Part shown: piece after piece, positions 1-12,800 of the stretch
Layout: each line of letters begins with the position of its first letter
How positions within the stretch are numbered: the stretch's first letter is position 1
Assembly (NCBI GenBank): GCA_014529385.2
Contig: CM043959.1
Location: forward strand, 52,265,753-52,329,752
Direction of reading: 5' to 3'
From: Adiantum capillus-veneris
Lineage: Eukaryota > Streptophyta > Polypodiopsida > Polypodiales > Pteridaceae
Length of the DNA stretch: 64,000 bases
Notes under the pieces: generated by a model
Databases searched by the model: none
Seen by the model: only the letters and a program-made list of their open reading frames with translations
What the model was told of the DNA's origin: nothing
Position numbers and translations under genes: made by a program

Positions 1-310
1 CCTTGTGGGCCTCTTTACCACCATAGCACGATAGAGAGCGATAGAAATAGAAGCTCTTGATTTCACTTTGATTGAGAATTAGATTTATAAAATAGGAAAG
101 CATAACCAACTGCTTAGGCTGTGCACAACGAAGAGCGTGTACACTCCAATCCTGGAACAAGCACATGAAGGAATAGTTGAAGGCCATTTCTCAGGGGGGG
201 AAAATAGCAAAAATTGTCCTTACCTCTAGAATATGGTGTCCAACATTACATATGGACGCGAACAAATATACAAAATGATGTGATTCTTGTCAACGCATCA
301 ACGTGCCAAT
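1..310 (+). mobile_element. Ty3/gypsy integrase fragment (family A), left piece
   Basis: The plus strand reads like the zinc-binding front end of a Ty3 integrase (a stretch resembling ILEQAHEGIVEGHFSG near 150-205), followed by weakly preserved sequence. It continues after element B at 7683, where the integrase core resumes. The intervening element is bounded by CCAAT target duplications, so the two pieces were one insertion before B arrived. Related to the element at 46381-64000 by its integrase wording. An old, heavily decayed fossil with no LTR in view. Confidence 0.6.
306..310. repeat. Target-site duplication of element B, left
   Basis: CCAAT directly precedes the TGTTGG start of the left LTR and matches 7678-7682. 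Confidence 0.9.
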
Positions 311-1263
311 TGTTGGAGGCTCGCCATAGCATAGGAAATCTCCCACAAATCTATCAATCCGGAGAGAGAGAGCATGACCCGGCTAGGGCTTGGAAGCATC
401 ACACAAAGAATGTGCGAGAGCATCATCAGATGCAAAGATTGAGAGGATTCAAGAGCATGCATCCTCCAATGCAAATAGAAATCATCCCAAATCAACTAAT
501 GCTAATCGCACATCAAGCATCAACTTCAAGCAATCATCTACACACATCAAGCAACGAAGTGAAACACACTAATCTTGGAATCTCTCAAGCACAACTCTAA
601 TTACATGCATTGACGATTAAGCACACAAGATCGCATTCAAGTCGGCCACCCCAACCATGCCCATCATGGTGTCCAAATCAAGTCACACATAATCAAATTA
701 AGCTCAAGGCTTCTTAAACCTACACACACACACAAGCACACCATTAGAGGGAAACTCTAATCCCTCAATCACGAGTACACCCACTCCGCTTAATCGAGAG
801 AGTTAGATAAGGACTCCACTAATCGGAGAAGCTTAGCATAAGTAAGAGTTAGATTAGAGAAGATCAACACTTCAAAACAATGAAAGAAAGTAGAGATACA
901 TGATTGACAACATAATGAAGACTAGATTAATTAAGAGAGGATTACACTAATTACATGTGATTAACACTAGCCTTCTAAGCATGGGCATTAAGCTCAAAGG
1001 CTAGGCCATCAAGACCTCCTCTAGGGAGAGAGTTCTCAAAAGGACCACTCAAGAATGACCTCTCATTAAGCACAGGGCTCTTTTATAGTTTTGGGCCTCA
1101 AACCCTTCAACTATGGGATAAAATGAGCTCTCTAGCCTAAACTCATACAACTTTGGAACTCCTAAATGAGCCCAAGCCCTATACAATGAAAAGTAAATAC
1201 TGTACACTATGGCACATCCACAACTTGGTGCATAGTTGGTGTAGCCATTAGCCACTTCTAACA
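311..1263 (-). repeat. Element B LTR (3' LTR in element orientation)
   Basis: Direct repeat of 6723-7677, about 953 bp. On the plus strand it opens TGTTGGAGGC and ends TTCTAACA, so in element orientation it runs TGTTAGAAG to GCCTCCAACA with standard TG/CA ends. It contains several short ACAC and GAGA runs. Confidence 0.92.
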
Positions 1264-1280
1264 TTCCCCCCTTCCTAATT
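1264..1280 (-). promoter_or_regulatory. Polypurine tract of element B
   Basis: The minus strand reads AATTAGGAAGGGGGGAA immediately before the LTR, the expected plus-strand priming site. It fixes the element on the minus strand. Confidence 0.8.
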
Positions 1281-4200
1281 TGGTGCACGTCCTCGTGTGC
1301 CGGTGAAGCAAGACACGGTGACATGGTAGAAAGCATGTCCAAGGAAGAAATGTTAAGCTGCAAAACATAAGAACAAGTAATGAGCATCAAAGGCCACCAA
1401 TAATGAATAAAACATGAAGCATAAATAAACAATCATGCAAAGTGATTTTTTGCTTCTAAAAGATGGGTTAATCATAGTACAAAACTAAACAACATAAAGC
1501 AAAAAATACTCACACTATTGTGAAGATTAAACCACTTGAAATTTCAGTTTTATGCATGAAACACAAGCAATCAATTATGGCCCTAGGCTAATGCAAGTTC
1601 ATAAACCTACTAGCCTAAAAACTATGTGAACAATCTTAATAAATCATTCAAGTCTATCATGTCTATGGGCTATAAAAAAGCTCCTAATCTATTAGTACAT
1701 TGTCAAAATTTTTTGAAGCTCATGGAAGTTTTGATTTAGTCATTCATTGTAAAATTAAAGCACAATCACAAGGCTACCACCCCAAGGCAAGTTTAGGTGC
1801 GACTCTCAGCTCCTTGAACCCTCAAGAAGGTGTTCCAAAAGCCTACTAGCTTACCAAGGCGACGGCTAACCCCTATCAGCCCAGGGCATCGGTTTAGGGC
1901 CTTGACCAAGCGAGCCAAGGTGATTCCCCTCGCCTACCAAGTGCCAATAAGGCGCTAGGCCTCACATAGACACAACATAACATAGAACTTTTATTTTCAT
2001 GTGCCTTAGTAGCATTTTTGCTACTTTTTTGGACACTTCTTTGCTTCATGGTTCATTTTTTAGCACATTTTTATTGCTTCCTTTATGAGATGTTTATGGC
2101 AATTGGACTAAAAAATATTAGAGCCTAATCATAGCCCTAGGTCATGACAAAAGTTAATGGGATATTAAGACTATCACTAAGTATCTAGGACTAGCAAGAA
2201 ATGAACCTACATTAACCTAAGGTCAAGGCTAACTACCTATGATTAACATACATAAAACCTAATTTTTTGGTGAGTTTAATTTTCACAAAGTAGGGTTTTG
2301 ATACTTTACGATGCCTAGCTTTCTAACCTGAAAAAACCATAGCTTAGAAGCAAAATTTAAACCAAGCAAGAGAGTGGAGAGATGAACAAAGAGCAAAATC
2401 ATGGAAGGATTACACCTATTCATGCTCTTTGAGCACCCTTGAGTAAGCATCCTTTGTGTAGAGAAGTCTCTTGATCCATTTTATTTGCAAAAATAAGCCT
2501 TTTGAAGCTAAGTGTAAACACAAGCTACAAAAGCCAATTATTGAAAAGCCACACAAAAATCATTAATGAAAACCTAAAGCTAGGGTCTTGCATACCCGAA
2601 TTTGCCAAAGGGAAAAACCCAAGGGAAAAAAATGCCTTTGGTTATGCACATTGCGCTCTAATGTAGCAAATTTATGCATACACAACAACAACGAGAGAGA
2701 TAAAATGCTTCTACATAAGCAAATAGTGCAATTTTTATCATCTCTCATGCATGATTCAAAGTTGACTAGTTTCTAACTCTCTTGAAGTATGGAATTTAAA
2801 ACAAGCCAAGAGCTAAAACATAATGCAACTTTGATGAAATGAAATGGCTCTCGAAGCCGAATTTTACATTTTAAAGCTTTTCAAAAAGTTGGCTAACAAC
2901 TAGCTCACATGAAATTTTCAATTTTAAGAGCAATCTATGAGCTAGAGATGACTTCAACTTGATGAAATGAAAATGAATGGCTCTCACTAGCCAAATTATG
3001 TACTTGAAAGCTCAAAAAGTTTGGGTAAATACTAGCTCAAATGAAAAAAAATTAACTTTTTACCAAGCTATGAGCTAGCATTACAACTTTAATCCAAACA
3101 TTTGGAATGGCTCTAATTAGCCAAATTTTGCAATAGATTGCAATGATGACCCCTTCTTGGATCATTTGGAATCACACACCTACCACATCCCTTCAAAATA
3201 ACTGAATCATTAGTGTTTTTTATCTTTTGAACATCCAATACAAGCACTAAAAAATGCACAAAGCCAAGTTCAATTTTTTACGCACACTCTTGTCCATTAA
3301 AACAAGCGCAATTTTAATGCTTTCAAATAATTTCTCATTCAATTCAAGCATCAAAAATGCACAAGCAATGTTAAGTTTAAGCACAAAGTATGACCAAGCA
3401 ATCACAACTCATTATTTAGTGCAACTCTCACATGAAGCTCACATGTATGTCAAATAGAGCTTGTTATTTTTGTGCAAATGATAATTTCAATCAAGCCAAG
3501 CACTAGAAGAATGATCAATCACAAGCTTAGAATTTTACTACTCTCTCATGGTCATTCAAGAAACCCAATTTAGTGCTATGCCATGATTTTGCATTCAAAT
3601 TAAGCACTAAATTGCAACAAGCAATACCAAGCCCAAACTTTAATGCATTCTCTCAACCAAGCATCAATTTAGTGTCAATGTAGCTTTCAAATGAAGCTCA
3701 TGTGCATGCTAAAAATGAATTTTTTTCCTTTTAGTGCAAAAATTCAATCAACATAAGCACTAAAAATTCATTCTCAATCACAATCTCATCATTTTGAATG
3801 CCTTCCATGCACCAAATATCCATGAATCATTAGAATGGATGGCACACAATCGATGATTATATGTTTGCTCGTACATATCATACATGCATACATAGGAAAG
3901 AGAGACAAAGAGCATATGATGACATAAATTTGATCTCTGCAAAGGCAATTCGCCCAAATTATGTATCATTGAGTACCTGTTTCCGAAGAGCTCCAATTAG
4001 TACATAAAAGCATTTGGCGTTCACAATATGTACTAAATGAGTCATAAGCATCGACAATCTAGTGAAATTCATGAAGTAAACCACAATCCATAGCACAACT
4101 TACGCACCAACGTGCTCTCATGCATCAAGTTTTTACATATGAAGCAAGAAAAAAGAGTGGCATCACTTAATGAACACGTATAAATGAGCATTTCCCACTG

Positions 4201-4429
4201 TGATCGCCACACCACCCTATCATAAAAGAGTCGATTGAATACGTAACCAAAGAACTTAAATCACAATTTTTTTCCTTCTCTTTTCAACCAAGTTTTATGA
4301 TGTCATTTATTCTTGCAATTCTGATTTAGTCGAGGACATTGATGTTCGTGACTCAAATTTTCCAAAGCGTTTTTTAGCTTTCATGGGGAAGAGGAGATGA
4401 TCTCGTGGGAATCGCAGCTTATGAATGAT

Positions 4430-5460
4430 ATTTTTTTTTCTAAAAATTTTCTGAAAACGACAAAGGCTGCAGCTGCGCGGGTCGACAGGGAGAGAGATGC
4501 ACTACAGCCTTTTGATGCTGCGTAACATTTGCGCGCTGATGGGGGTGTGTGTGTACAGTGTGTGAGAGAGAAGGGTTTGCAGCCAGGATGCCATAACGGG
4601 ACTATGAGTTGCACTTGAAACTCATGCACGCCGACATGCTGAAGAGAGTGAGTGACCCGAGAGGGAGATGGAGCGAGCTAATCTGCTGAGGTAATGACCA
4701 TGAGTCGTTGTTTGTGTGTGTCGAGGGTATAGGATACTATGCATGATTTCAGTTAGCAGGTGTCCGTAGTGAGTAGGTGTAGTGCGGCAGGAGACTTGTA
4801 AGCCATGATAGCTTGCCGCAATGCCGAGGGTTGAGAAGGAGATAGCCAGTAGGTCCAGGGGTGCAAGTCCCAGTTTTAGGGTGTGTGTGTGTGTGTGTGT
4901 GTTTGTGAACGAAGCCAAGAGCAGCTAAGGCGGGGTGGGCCACAGGCAGGACCTGGGACAGCGAGAGCCAGTGAGTGTGTGAGTATGAAGATTCGCTAGC
5001 CAGGCTACAGAAGATTGCGCCGTAGTTTATTTTAATTGGCTGGAATCTCGTAGCACCCTTGTTTGCTTTGGACTCTGACGAGTGTGGAGCCATGGCTTAA
5101 AGTAGCTTACTTAGCCCCTTGGTGTTTGGTGTGAGCACTTTATGAACGAGCCCGGGAGTTGCGAAGCTGCAGCTAGATCAGTAGGCCAAGTGGGCCAGCA
5201 GTGCTACTTAGAAAAGGGGTGCATGAACCCAGGTCTTCAGCACGGTCGATCAAGAGAGATTCTGCAACCTGTTGCAGACTCAACGAAGCCACGGCAAGAG
5301 CGGACTTGATGATGGGCTGCTACTTTGTGTGTGTGTGTGTTAAATGCGCCAAGGCAGCCAAGCCAAGCCAAGCCGAAGTCAAAGTTGCGGGCCTACAAGA
5401 CGTGTGTGTGTACAGTTTTCTTTGAAAACGCCAAGCCAAGGTCCAGCTAAGTGGGGAGAG
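4430..5460. other. GC-richer block inside element B
   Basis: About 1 kb within the AT-rich interior of B is visibly richer in G and C, with GT microsatellites (about 4879-4902 and 5330-5340) and no recognisable protein. The change in composition suggests captured or differently derived sequence. Short open frames here, including His/Thr-rich readings of the GT runs, look spurious. Confidence 0.4.
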
Positions 5461-6700
5461 CCTTTTAAAAAATATATATATTTATTTTTTGAAATTTTCA
5501 CTTGGGGGGGCTTCTTCCCACGCACAATAACAGTGGAAAGTATGAGAAATATTGGCGAGAGGGAAGACAAAGCTCGATGTGTGTACGTGCGATTGTGTGT
5601 GTGGATTGGCGAGGAGCATAAAATCAAAATTCATACATGAGCTCCACATTCATCCTCGCAAGTGTATTCCTCTCATGGTATCAATGCTCAAAATTTTACA
5701 ATGGTGCAAACAAAAAATGGATTCCACTCATAATCTTCACTCACATAAGCCTCAAATGAGCTAGCATGATCTACTTCAATTCTAATTTGTATTGCAGACA
5801 CGACATGCAGTGGAAAAAGACCCAAATTTATGGCAAGAAAAGCATGCACACACCAATCAAAATAATTGGACGCATTGACCATCATTTTAATTATTGCAAC
5901 ATAAATTGCTCATTTCATCTTCGAAAATTTCCAAATTCAATACCACATTGCCATGTTCATACAAATTTTCAATCATAACAATGGCATACAAACAATTTGT
6001 CCACAATTGTGCATCGATTGAGCAATCAGCTTCAACCGTTTTGTCAAATTTGTGGTGCATCTACTAACCTTTAGCCAATTTAATAATCATAATTGGTAAA
6101 ATATCAATTAATCATTCACAATTTAGGCATAATTGGCCATTAATTAGGCACACACACCTAATTTTAGCAATGATTTAGCAACTCAATGGGATCAACTTAA
6201 TCAATCAAAAATTGAACGGAGTAGGTCAATCCACTTACAATTGATTGCTTGCTTGCTTAGTCCTTGCTCCTCGCGTAGACACTCCATTGCACACACATGT
6301 GTGCAACTCCAATTTGGTCCAAAATTGACCAAAATCAACACTCAATCACATGATTAGGCATAGATTAGAGCAATTAAGAGTGATGATCTTCCTCAACTAA
6401 GGGGATTTAGCATACATTCCAAATCAAAATTAGTGGTTAGGTTAGCACAATTAGCATTTATTAGCATGGAATTAGTACAATTAGCACGAAATTAGCATGA
6501 ATGGGATGCAAAATTAGCGAAGGTTAGTGAAAAATTAACAAAATCAAAAGAGAACTTAGTGGTTTTTGGGGTGAAATGACTCTATACACATCCAATTAAA
6601 CCTATACACTACACACAAATAAAATCCTACTTAATTACAAGAAATCGGTAATCAAATTACTCTTATCTTTTGCAACCTCAACTCCACTAGCGTAGGCAAT

Positions 6701-6722
6701 CAGTCCCCGACAAAGGCGCCAA
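6701..6722 (-). promoter_or_regulatory. Primer binding site of element B (tRNA-Asp type)
   Basis: The minus strand next to the right LTR opens TTGGCGCCTTTGTCGGGGAC, close to TGGCGCCGTTGCCGGGGA, the complement of the 3' end of plant tRNA-Asp. The same primer class is used by element A at 47304. Confidence 0.85.
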
Positions 6723-7677
6723 TGTTGGAGGCTCGCCATAGCATAGGCAATCTCCCACAAATCTATCAATCCGGAGAGAGAGAGAGAGCATGACCCGGCT
6801 AGGGCTTGGAGGCATCACACAAAGAATGTGCGAGAGCGTCATCAGATGCAAAGATTGAGAGGATTCAAGAGCATGCATCCTCCAATGCAAATAGAAATCA
6901 TCCCAAATCAACTAATGCTAATCGCACATCAATAATCAACTTCAAGCAATCATCTACACACATCAAGCAACGAAGTGAAACACACTAATCTTGGAATCTC
7001 TCAAGCACAACTCTAATTACATGCATTGACGATTAAGCACACAAGATCGCATTCAAGTCGGCCACCCCAACCATGCCCATCATGGTGTCCAAATCAAGTC
7101 ACACATAATCAAATTAAGCTCAAGGCTTCTTAAACCTACACACACACAAGCACACCATTAGAGGGCAACTCTAATCCCTCAATCACGAGTACACCCACTC
7201 CGCTTAATCGAGAGAGTTAGATAAGGACTCCACTAATCGGAGAAGCGTAGCATAAGTAAGAGTTAGATTAGAGAAGATCAACACTTCAAAACAATGAAGG
7301 AAAGTAGAGATACATGATTGACAACATAATGAAGACTAGATTAATTAAGAGAGGATTACACTAATTACATGTGATTAGCACTAGCCTTCTAAGCATGGGC
7401 ATTAAGCTCAAAGGCTAGGCCATCAAGACCTCCTCTAGGGAGAGAGTTCTCAAAAGGACCACTCAAGAATGACCTCTCATTAAGCATAGGGCTCTTTTAT
7501 AGTTTTGGGCCTCAAACCCTTCAACTATGGGATAAAATGAGCTCTCTAGCCTAGACTCATACAACTTTGGAACTCCTAAATGAGCCCAAGCCCTATACAA
7601 TGAAAAGTAAATACTGTACACTATGGCACATCCACAACTTGGTGCATAGTTGGTGTAGCCATTAGCCGCTTCTAACA
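6723..7677 (-). repeat. Element B LTR (5' LTR in element orientation)
   Basis: About 955 bp and about 98% identical by eye to 311-1263. In the minus orientation it would hold the promoter of B. I did not find an unambiguous TATA box. Confidence 0.92.
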
Positions 7678-7682
7678 CCAAT
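7678..7682. repeat. Target-site duplication of element B, right
   Basis: CCAAT follows the LTR end and matches 306-310. Confidence 0.9.
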
Positions 7683-8880
7683 GAAACGGGATAAGATGTC
7701 CCTACGGCTAATGATAGGAGCTAGAGCTTTTGCTAAGTGGGGAATAGATTTTTGCTAAATGGGAAATAGACTTTGTGGGACCAATTTCACCCCATGTTTA
7801 CAAGACACATGCACAATATATCTTTGTAGCCACGAATTATCTCACTAACTGGGTCGAAGCTAAAGCTACACAAAAAGTTGATGCGAGGACGACTACACAA
7901 TTTCTATATGAAAATATATGTGTTAGTTATGGTCCACCTATAGAAATTGTTGGTGATCGGGGCACACATTTTATAATTGATATGATCAAAAATCTTCTTG
8001 AAGAAACATGATAGTTTATAATAAGTTTGCTTTGTACCACCCATAGGCTAATGGGCAGGCAGAAGCTACAAATAAGACTCTATGTACAATCTTAACCAAA
8101 ATAGTCTCAGAGTCAAGAACGGATTGGGATCAGAAGTTACATTCAAACATTATGGGCTTATAGAATTTCTTATAAAATGTCAATAGTAACAACACCGTAC
8201 AACATGGTGTTCGGCCATAATGCTATATTGCCTATGAAGTTCTTAATCCCAACACTGAGAGTAGCAAAACAACTAGAGTGGACATGCCATGAAATGTCTT
8301 CACGAAGAGATGACCTTGAGAAGCTAGATGAGCTTCTCTTGAAAGCAGTAGCTTCCATCTATGCACAAAAACAAAAGTAAAAAGAGTTTTTTGAAAATCA
8401 TGATCAAAGGAATTCAAAACAGGCAATTATGTCCTGATTTACACCCTAAAACAACATGCGAAGAAACTTAAAAAGTGAGGGACGGGACCCTTTGTAATAA
8501 AAAACTTATCACCAAGTGGGGTCGTCAAGATTGCTACATTGGATGGTGAAGAAATGCCCAACTGGATTAGTGGATGTCGACTAAAAAATTTTCATCTACC
8601 ACTAACCCCAAGGATACTTACAAAATCCACAAAGAAAAGAAATGGACTCAAGAGAAATAGTAGAGTGTGGCAGAAGCACAAGCAGATTCCAATGATCAAA
8701 TAGAAAAACAAAGGCTTCTTTGACACGACAATCGTATGGACCACCACTGAAGATTAATGACATTCAAGTAACCGACTTTGAAACAGAGCACATGCAAGAT
8801 CCCGCAATTACTTTCAAACTAGGATACAATCAAGTGGAGGTGACAACAATCTTGATTGAGGTGCGCAAGGTAACCTAATC
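7683..8880 (+). mobile_element. Ty3/gypsy integrase fragment (family A), right piece
   Basis: Plus-strand integrase core and C-terminal sequence. Recognisable stretches are VGPISPHVYKTHAQYIFVAT with TNWVEAKATQK (about 7770-7870), a GDRGTHF motif (about 7955) and a C-terminal segment FLIPTLRVAKQLEWTCHEMS (about 8240-8300). The last closely matches LLSTLRVAKDLEWTGHELS in element A at about 59830, so this is an older relative of that family. After about 8650 similarity fades. The fossil carries many breaks. Confidence 0.75.
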
Positions 8881-9895
8881 TCCTACAACCTTTACAAGCA
8901 GCTCCAACTTGACAATCAGTTACAGGAGACATAACAAAATCTCCATAGTTATTCAGAACACTCGATCAAGGCAATGGGATTGGGCTAGGGAGTTAACATG
9001 TTCCCTCATTCCCTTTGTGTAAAGGAAGCTTGTGAGTGTGGGTGTGTGTTTCTCTATCATGCCCTACTTGCAAGGCTCGCCCCCTCCTTTGTAGGAGTTT
9101 TAAAGAATTTTTGGTACACAACACAAAGCATCCAATTTCCCTAGTGTTTGACCTTTGGACACAACCTTAGCATTTTGTAAGTCTTAATGGGATGAACCTT
9201 AGGGTCTTAAAAGCCCATTTTTGCACATTGATCTTTTGTAAATGCCCCCCCCTTGGATCCCTATTTTCCCTCTGTTGGATCCCTACTGTGGCTGGTCTAC
9301 CAGCTTAATCAATATTCTAGCCTTTTCTCCCTTGGCACTTTCCCATATCAATTGATCAGTTTAACATGAGAAAATCATTCGGAGAATTAGATATATATTT
9401 TTATGACATTACCTCTCTCTTGAAATCATAGTCGTCCTCGACTATGGGGTAGATAAGATAAAGCCTATTCATTAGTCCTTTTTCTAGCGGGTAGAGGATC
9501 CCTATCTTACCCTACGACATCGCTCCAGAATGAATGACTAGTCCATTTGGCGCTTGAGAGCCTAAGCTGCCGCAAGCAGGTCTGCACATTAGTCCTATCA
9601 ATCTTCCATAGTAGAGTGACAAGCTCTACTTGGTGTTTGGGAGACGTCGTCTCCACAAACTTGATTCTAAGCATGCATACTACTTCACATTTGTGAAAAT
9701 TAAAGAGAAAGAGAGTCTTATAAGACAAAAACTTTGTTCATTTTAAACTTTGTACATTTGCTTACTCTCGGGAAGCATTGTAAGCATTAACAAAGTTTAG
9801 GTCATCCTTTAATTGTATGCCTTGCATCCATCTAGCATCTTCAAAAGGATAAATTTTAAACTTAATAAGATATCATTGGATAGTCTTACCGCCTC
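8881..9895. other. Non-coding stretch between two retroelement fossils
   Basis: I see no gene here. It should contain the far (3') end of M1, which runs on the minus strand, but I could not match an LTR here to the sequence at 14328. A C run at 9245-9252 would be a purine tract on the minus strand, but without LTR support it stays unassigned. Confidence 0.4.
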
Positions 9896-12800
9896 TTATA
9901 CCTTGTCTTCATGTTGGAGAATGGACTCAGACTGCAACACCTCTTCTTGGTCCTCGATCTCCAATGGGTCTTCAATAATTGGTTCTTGAGGTGGCTCTCC
10001 TTTGTAAGGCTTTAGTAGGCTCACATGAAAAGCATTGAGTATGAGCCAATGGCTGGGCAACTTGAGTTGGTATGCCACCTCATTGATTGGTCTAAGAATT
10101 TGGAGGGGACCATAGTACCTTTTTGCTAACTTAGCATAGTAATTTTGGTGTCCCGTAGGATTCTTGCCCGTCGTGTGCCTTAATCGAGCCTTGGGAAATT
10201 TAAGTAAGACCCAATAATTTTCTTTAAAATCTTGGGCTCTTTTGTGCTTATCAGCAGCAGACTTTTGCCTTTACTATGAGATAGAGATAGCATCCTTAAT
10301 CTTTTGAAAAGATTCTTGTAGGTCTCGGCTATACTCATCTGCAACGAAGATCTTCCCGTGTACTTTGAGTAGCAGGGGACTTTTTGATCTTCCCTCAATT
10401 ACCTCAAAAGGTGCTTTTCCCATGGAAGTATGTACAGTATTATTGTAGGCATACTCCGCTAAGGGTAAGTATTTCTCCCATTGGGACCTTTGATCTACTT
10501 CTCTTACATAGGCTTTTAGTAGATCAATAATTGTTAGGTAAGCTATTTCACTTTGGCCATCCGTTTGCGGGTGATAGGCCAAAGAGAAATTTAACCTTGT
10601 CCCTAAATTCTCAAAGAGACCCTTCCAAAAATTAATGGTCATTCTCGAATATCTATCTGACACTATGGACATTGGCAAGCCATGGTACTTGAAGATTTGT
10701 GAAATGAAGAGGGTTGCCATTTGATGGGCTTTGATAGTCTTTTTTACAAGATATAAAATGAGCTTGTTTACTGAACCTATCTACTATCGTCCATATTACC
10801 ATATTCCCATGGATAGACTTAGGCAATCCAAAGATAAAATCCATGGATATGCTCTCCCATGGTGAACTAGGGATTGGAAAAGGTTGAAGCAATCCAGGTT
10901 GCTTCCCTCTATCAAACTTCGTCTTTTGGCATACCACACATTTAGTAACATATTCTTGTATGTTTGTTTTCATGGTAGGCCAATAGAAATATGTTTCAAT
11001 CCCTTTTAGGGTAGATTGAATCCCTCTATGCCCCGCATAAGGAGGAGCATGAGATTCATACATTACTTTCTCACGTAGTGAGTTGATTACACATAGTCTA
11101 TTTCCAAAGAGAAGATAACCATCTTGTAAAGTAAATGGTTCATCTTTCTTCCCTAGTGCAAGGACTGAAATCACATCTGTAAAATTGGGATCAATAGCAT
11201 ACTCATCTATCATAGAAGATAGGTCATTGTTTGTTGCTATGGAAATTGCATTCACTCTTGGTCATCTTGAGAGTGCATCGGCTACTTGATTATGCTTGCC
11301 AACAATGTGAGCAATATGAAAATGAAATTGCAAAAGGAAATTTTCCCACCTCATTTGTTTGTCAAAGAGCTTGGTCTGCATCATGAAGTACTTAAGGCTT
11401 TGGTAAGCCGTCCGTAGAATGAAAGGAGTCCCCAATAAATAGTGCTTCCATGAGTCTAAGGCATGTAGAACTGTGAGGAGTTCCTTTTCATATATGCCTA
11501 GATCTTGCTCAACAGGGTTGAGTCTTCGATTTTCATAGGCTATGGCATACCCTTCTTGGAGTAAAACATCTCCAAGGCAATCACCACAAGCGTCACATTG
11601 GACCTCAAATGGCTTTGAGAGACCCGAAAGTGTAAGCACAGGTTGAGAGATAAGCTTTTCTTTAAGCTTCTTGAAAGCATTGTTCTCCTTGGCATACCAT
11701 ATATACCTAACGTTTTTCTTTGTTAGGTCATGTAATGGTCCTGCAATTTGTGAGAATTTTTCTATGAAACGTCTATAGTATGCACACATACCTATAAAAC
11801 TTCTTAGTTCATGAAGATTCCTTGGTTTTGGCCATCCTTGTGGTTGTTTATATTTTCTTTTGCTAAAGCATTAGGTTCATTTTGAGAATCTTTAACAAAA
11901 ATCATGTACACAAAAATAGAGCTCTTTATTGACTTATTGAAATCTTGCGTATGTATAATGGGTATGGTGTTACCCATCTCTTTGGAATCTATGTACATAT
12001 CTTTTTCCTTGTACTTAAAGTAGATTTTCCTTTCAGGGAATTTAACATTGGTAGCCATGCGATCAAACCATGGTGCCCCTAGGATTACATCCTCGTGCTT
12101 GAGAGGAGAGATAAAGAATTCCTCTTTGCCCACATATCTTTGGACATGGAGCCTCAATTTCCCAATTAAGGGAGTGATTGAATCTTCTTGCCCCTTGAAA
12201 TCACCATCTACGGGTAGGACATCTCCCATCTCATAGGCTTGGTGGCCAACTCTGTGGATACAAAATTATGAGTAGAACCAAGGTCAAAGAGAATAAAAGC
12301 ATCATGTTCTCTTACCTTTCCCCAAGCATGGTATAGTAGAGATCCTTTGTGGTGAGCTTCCTCTTCTTGGATTTTGACCAAGGTAGCTTTAGAAGGTTCA
12401 TGGCGGGTGTTCTTTTGGGGACAAGCGCGGTATGCATGCCCTTGCTCGCCGCACTTGAAACAACGCTTATCCTTGCGATAACGCTCACTATCTTCAGGAG
12501 AGAGTTTGTTTTTGCCTTTTTAAACTCCCTTTTCCTTAGCTTTGTTGTTATTGGAATTTCCCTTAGGAGACTTTTGGACATTGTCCTTCCCCTTAGGCTC
12601 ATTGGAACCCTTGTTTTCCATGGGCTTAGAATTTCTCTTAGACCTTGTTTGGAAATTTATTCGAGAAGCCACCATAGTATGGTGTATAACCACAAATATG
12701 GTGCGTGGCCTTTGGGAGTTGACATACTCCGCCATTTCTTCAGTTAAGTCCGCACAAAATTGTTACTTTTTCTCTCTAAAATCCATCTTTTTGAAGATAG

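Larger units (their letters stand above)
311..7677 (-). mobile_element. Element B: LTR retrotransposon with little or no coding capacity (LARD-like)
   Basis: Two near-identical direct repeats of about 954 bp (311-1263 and 6723-7677) bound the element, flanked by the 5-bp duplication CCAAT (306-310 and 7678-7682). Orientation is minus: next to the right LTR lies a tRNA-Asp-type primer site (6701-6722), and next to the left LTR a purine tract on the minus strand (1264-1280). The 5.4-kb interior shows no gag or pol similarity and only short scattered frames, so it looks like a large non-autonomous derivative that needs proteins from a partner. The LTRs differ at roughly 15 sites by eye, about 98% identity, so it is young relative to its neighbours. 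Terminal structure looks whole. It sits inside the family-A integrase fragment. Confidence 0.9.

Noticed and set aside
214-600. 128-aa plus-strand frame at the window start
   Set aside because: It crosses the border between the integrase fragment and the LTR of element B, so it is a chance fusion.
4622-5093. Minus-strand frames with His/Thr repeats
   Set aside because: Product of a GT microsatellite inside the non-coding element B.
9245-9252. C run as the polypurine tract of M1
   Set aside because: No LTR beginning could be matched next to it, so the role is unsupported.
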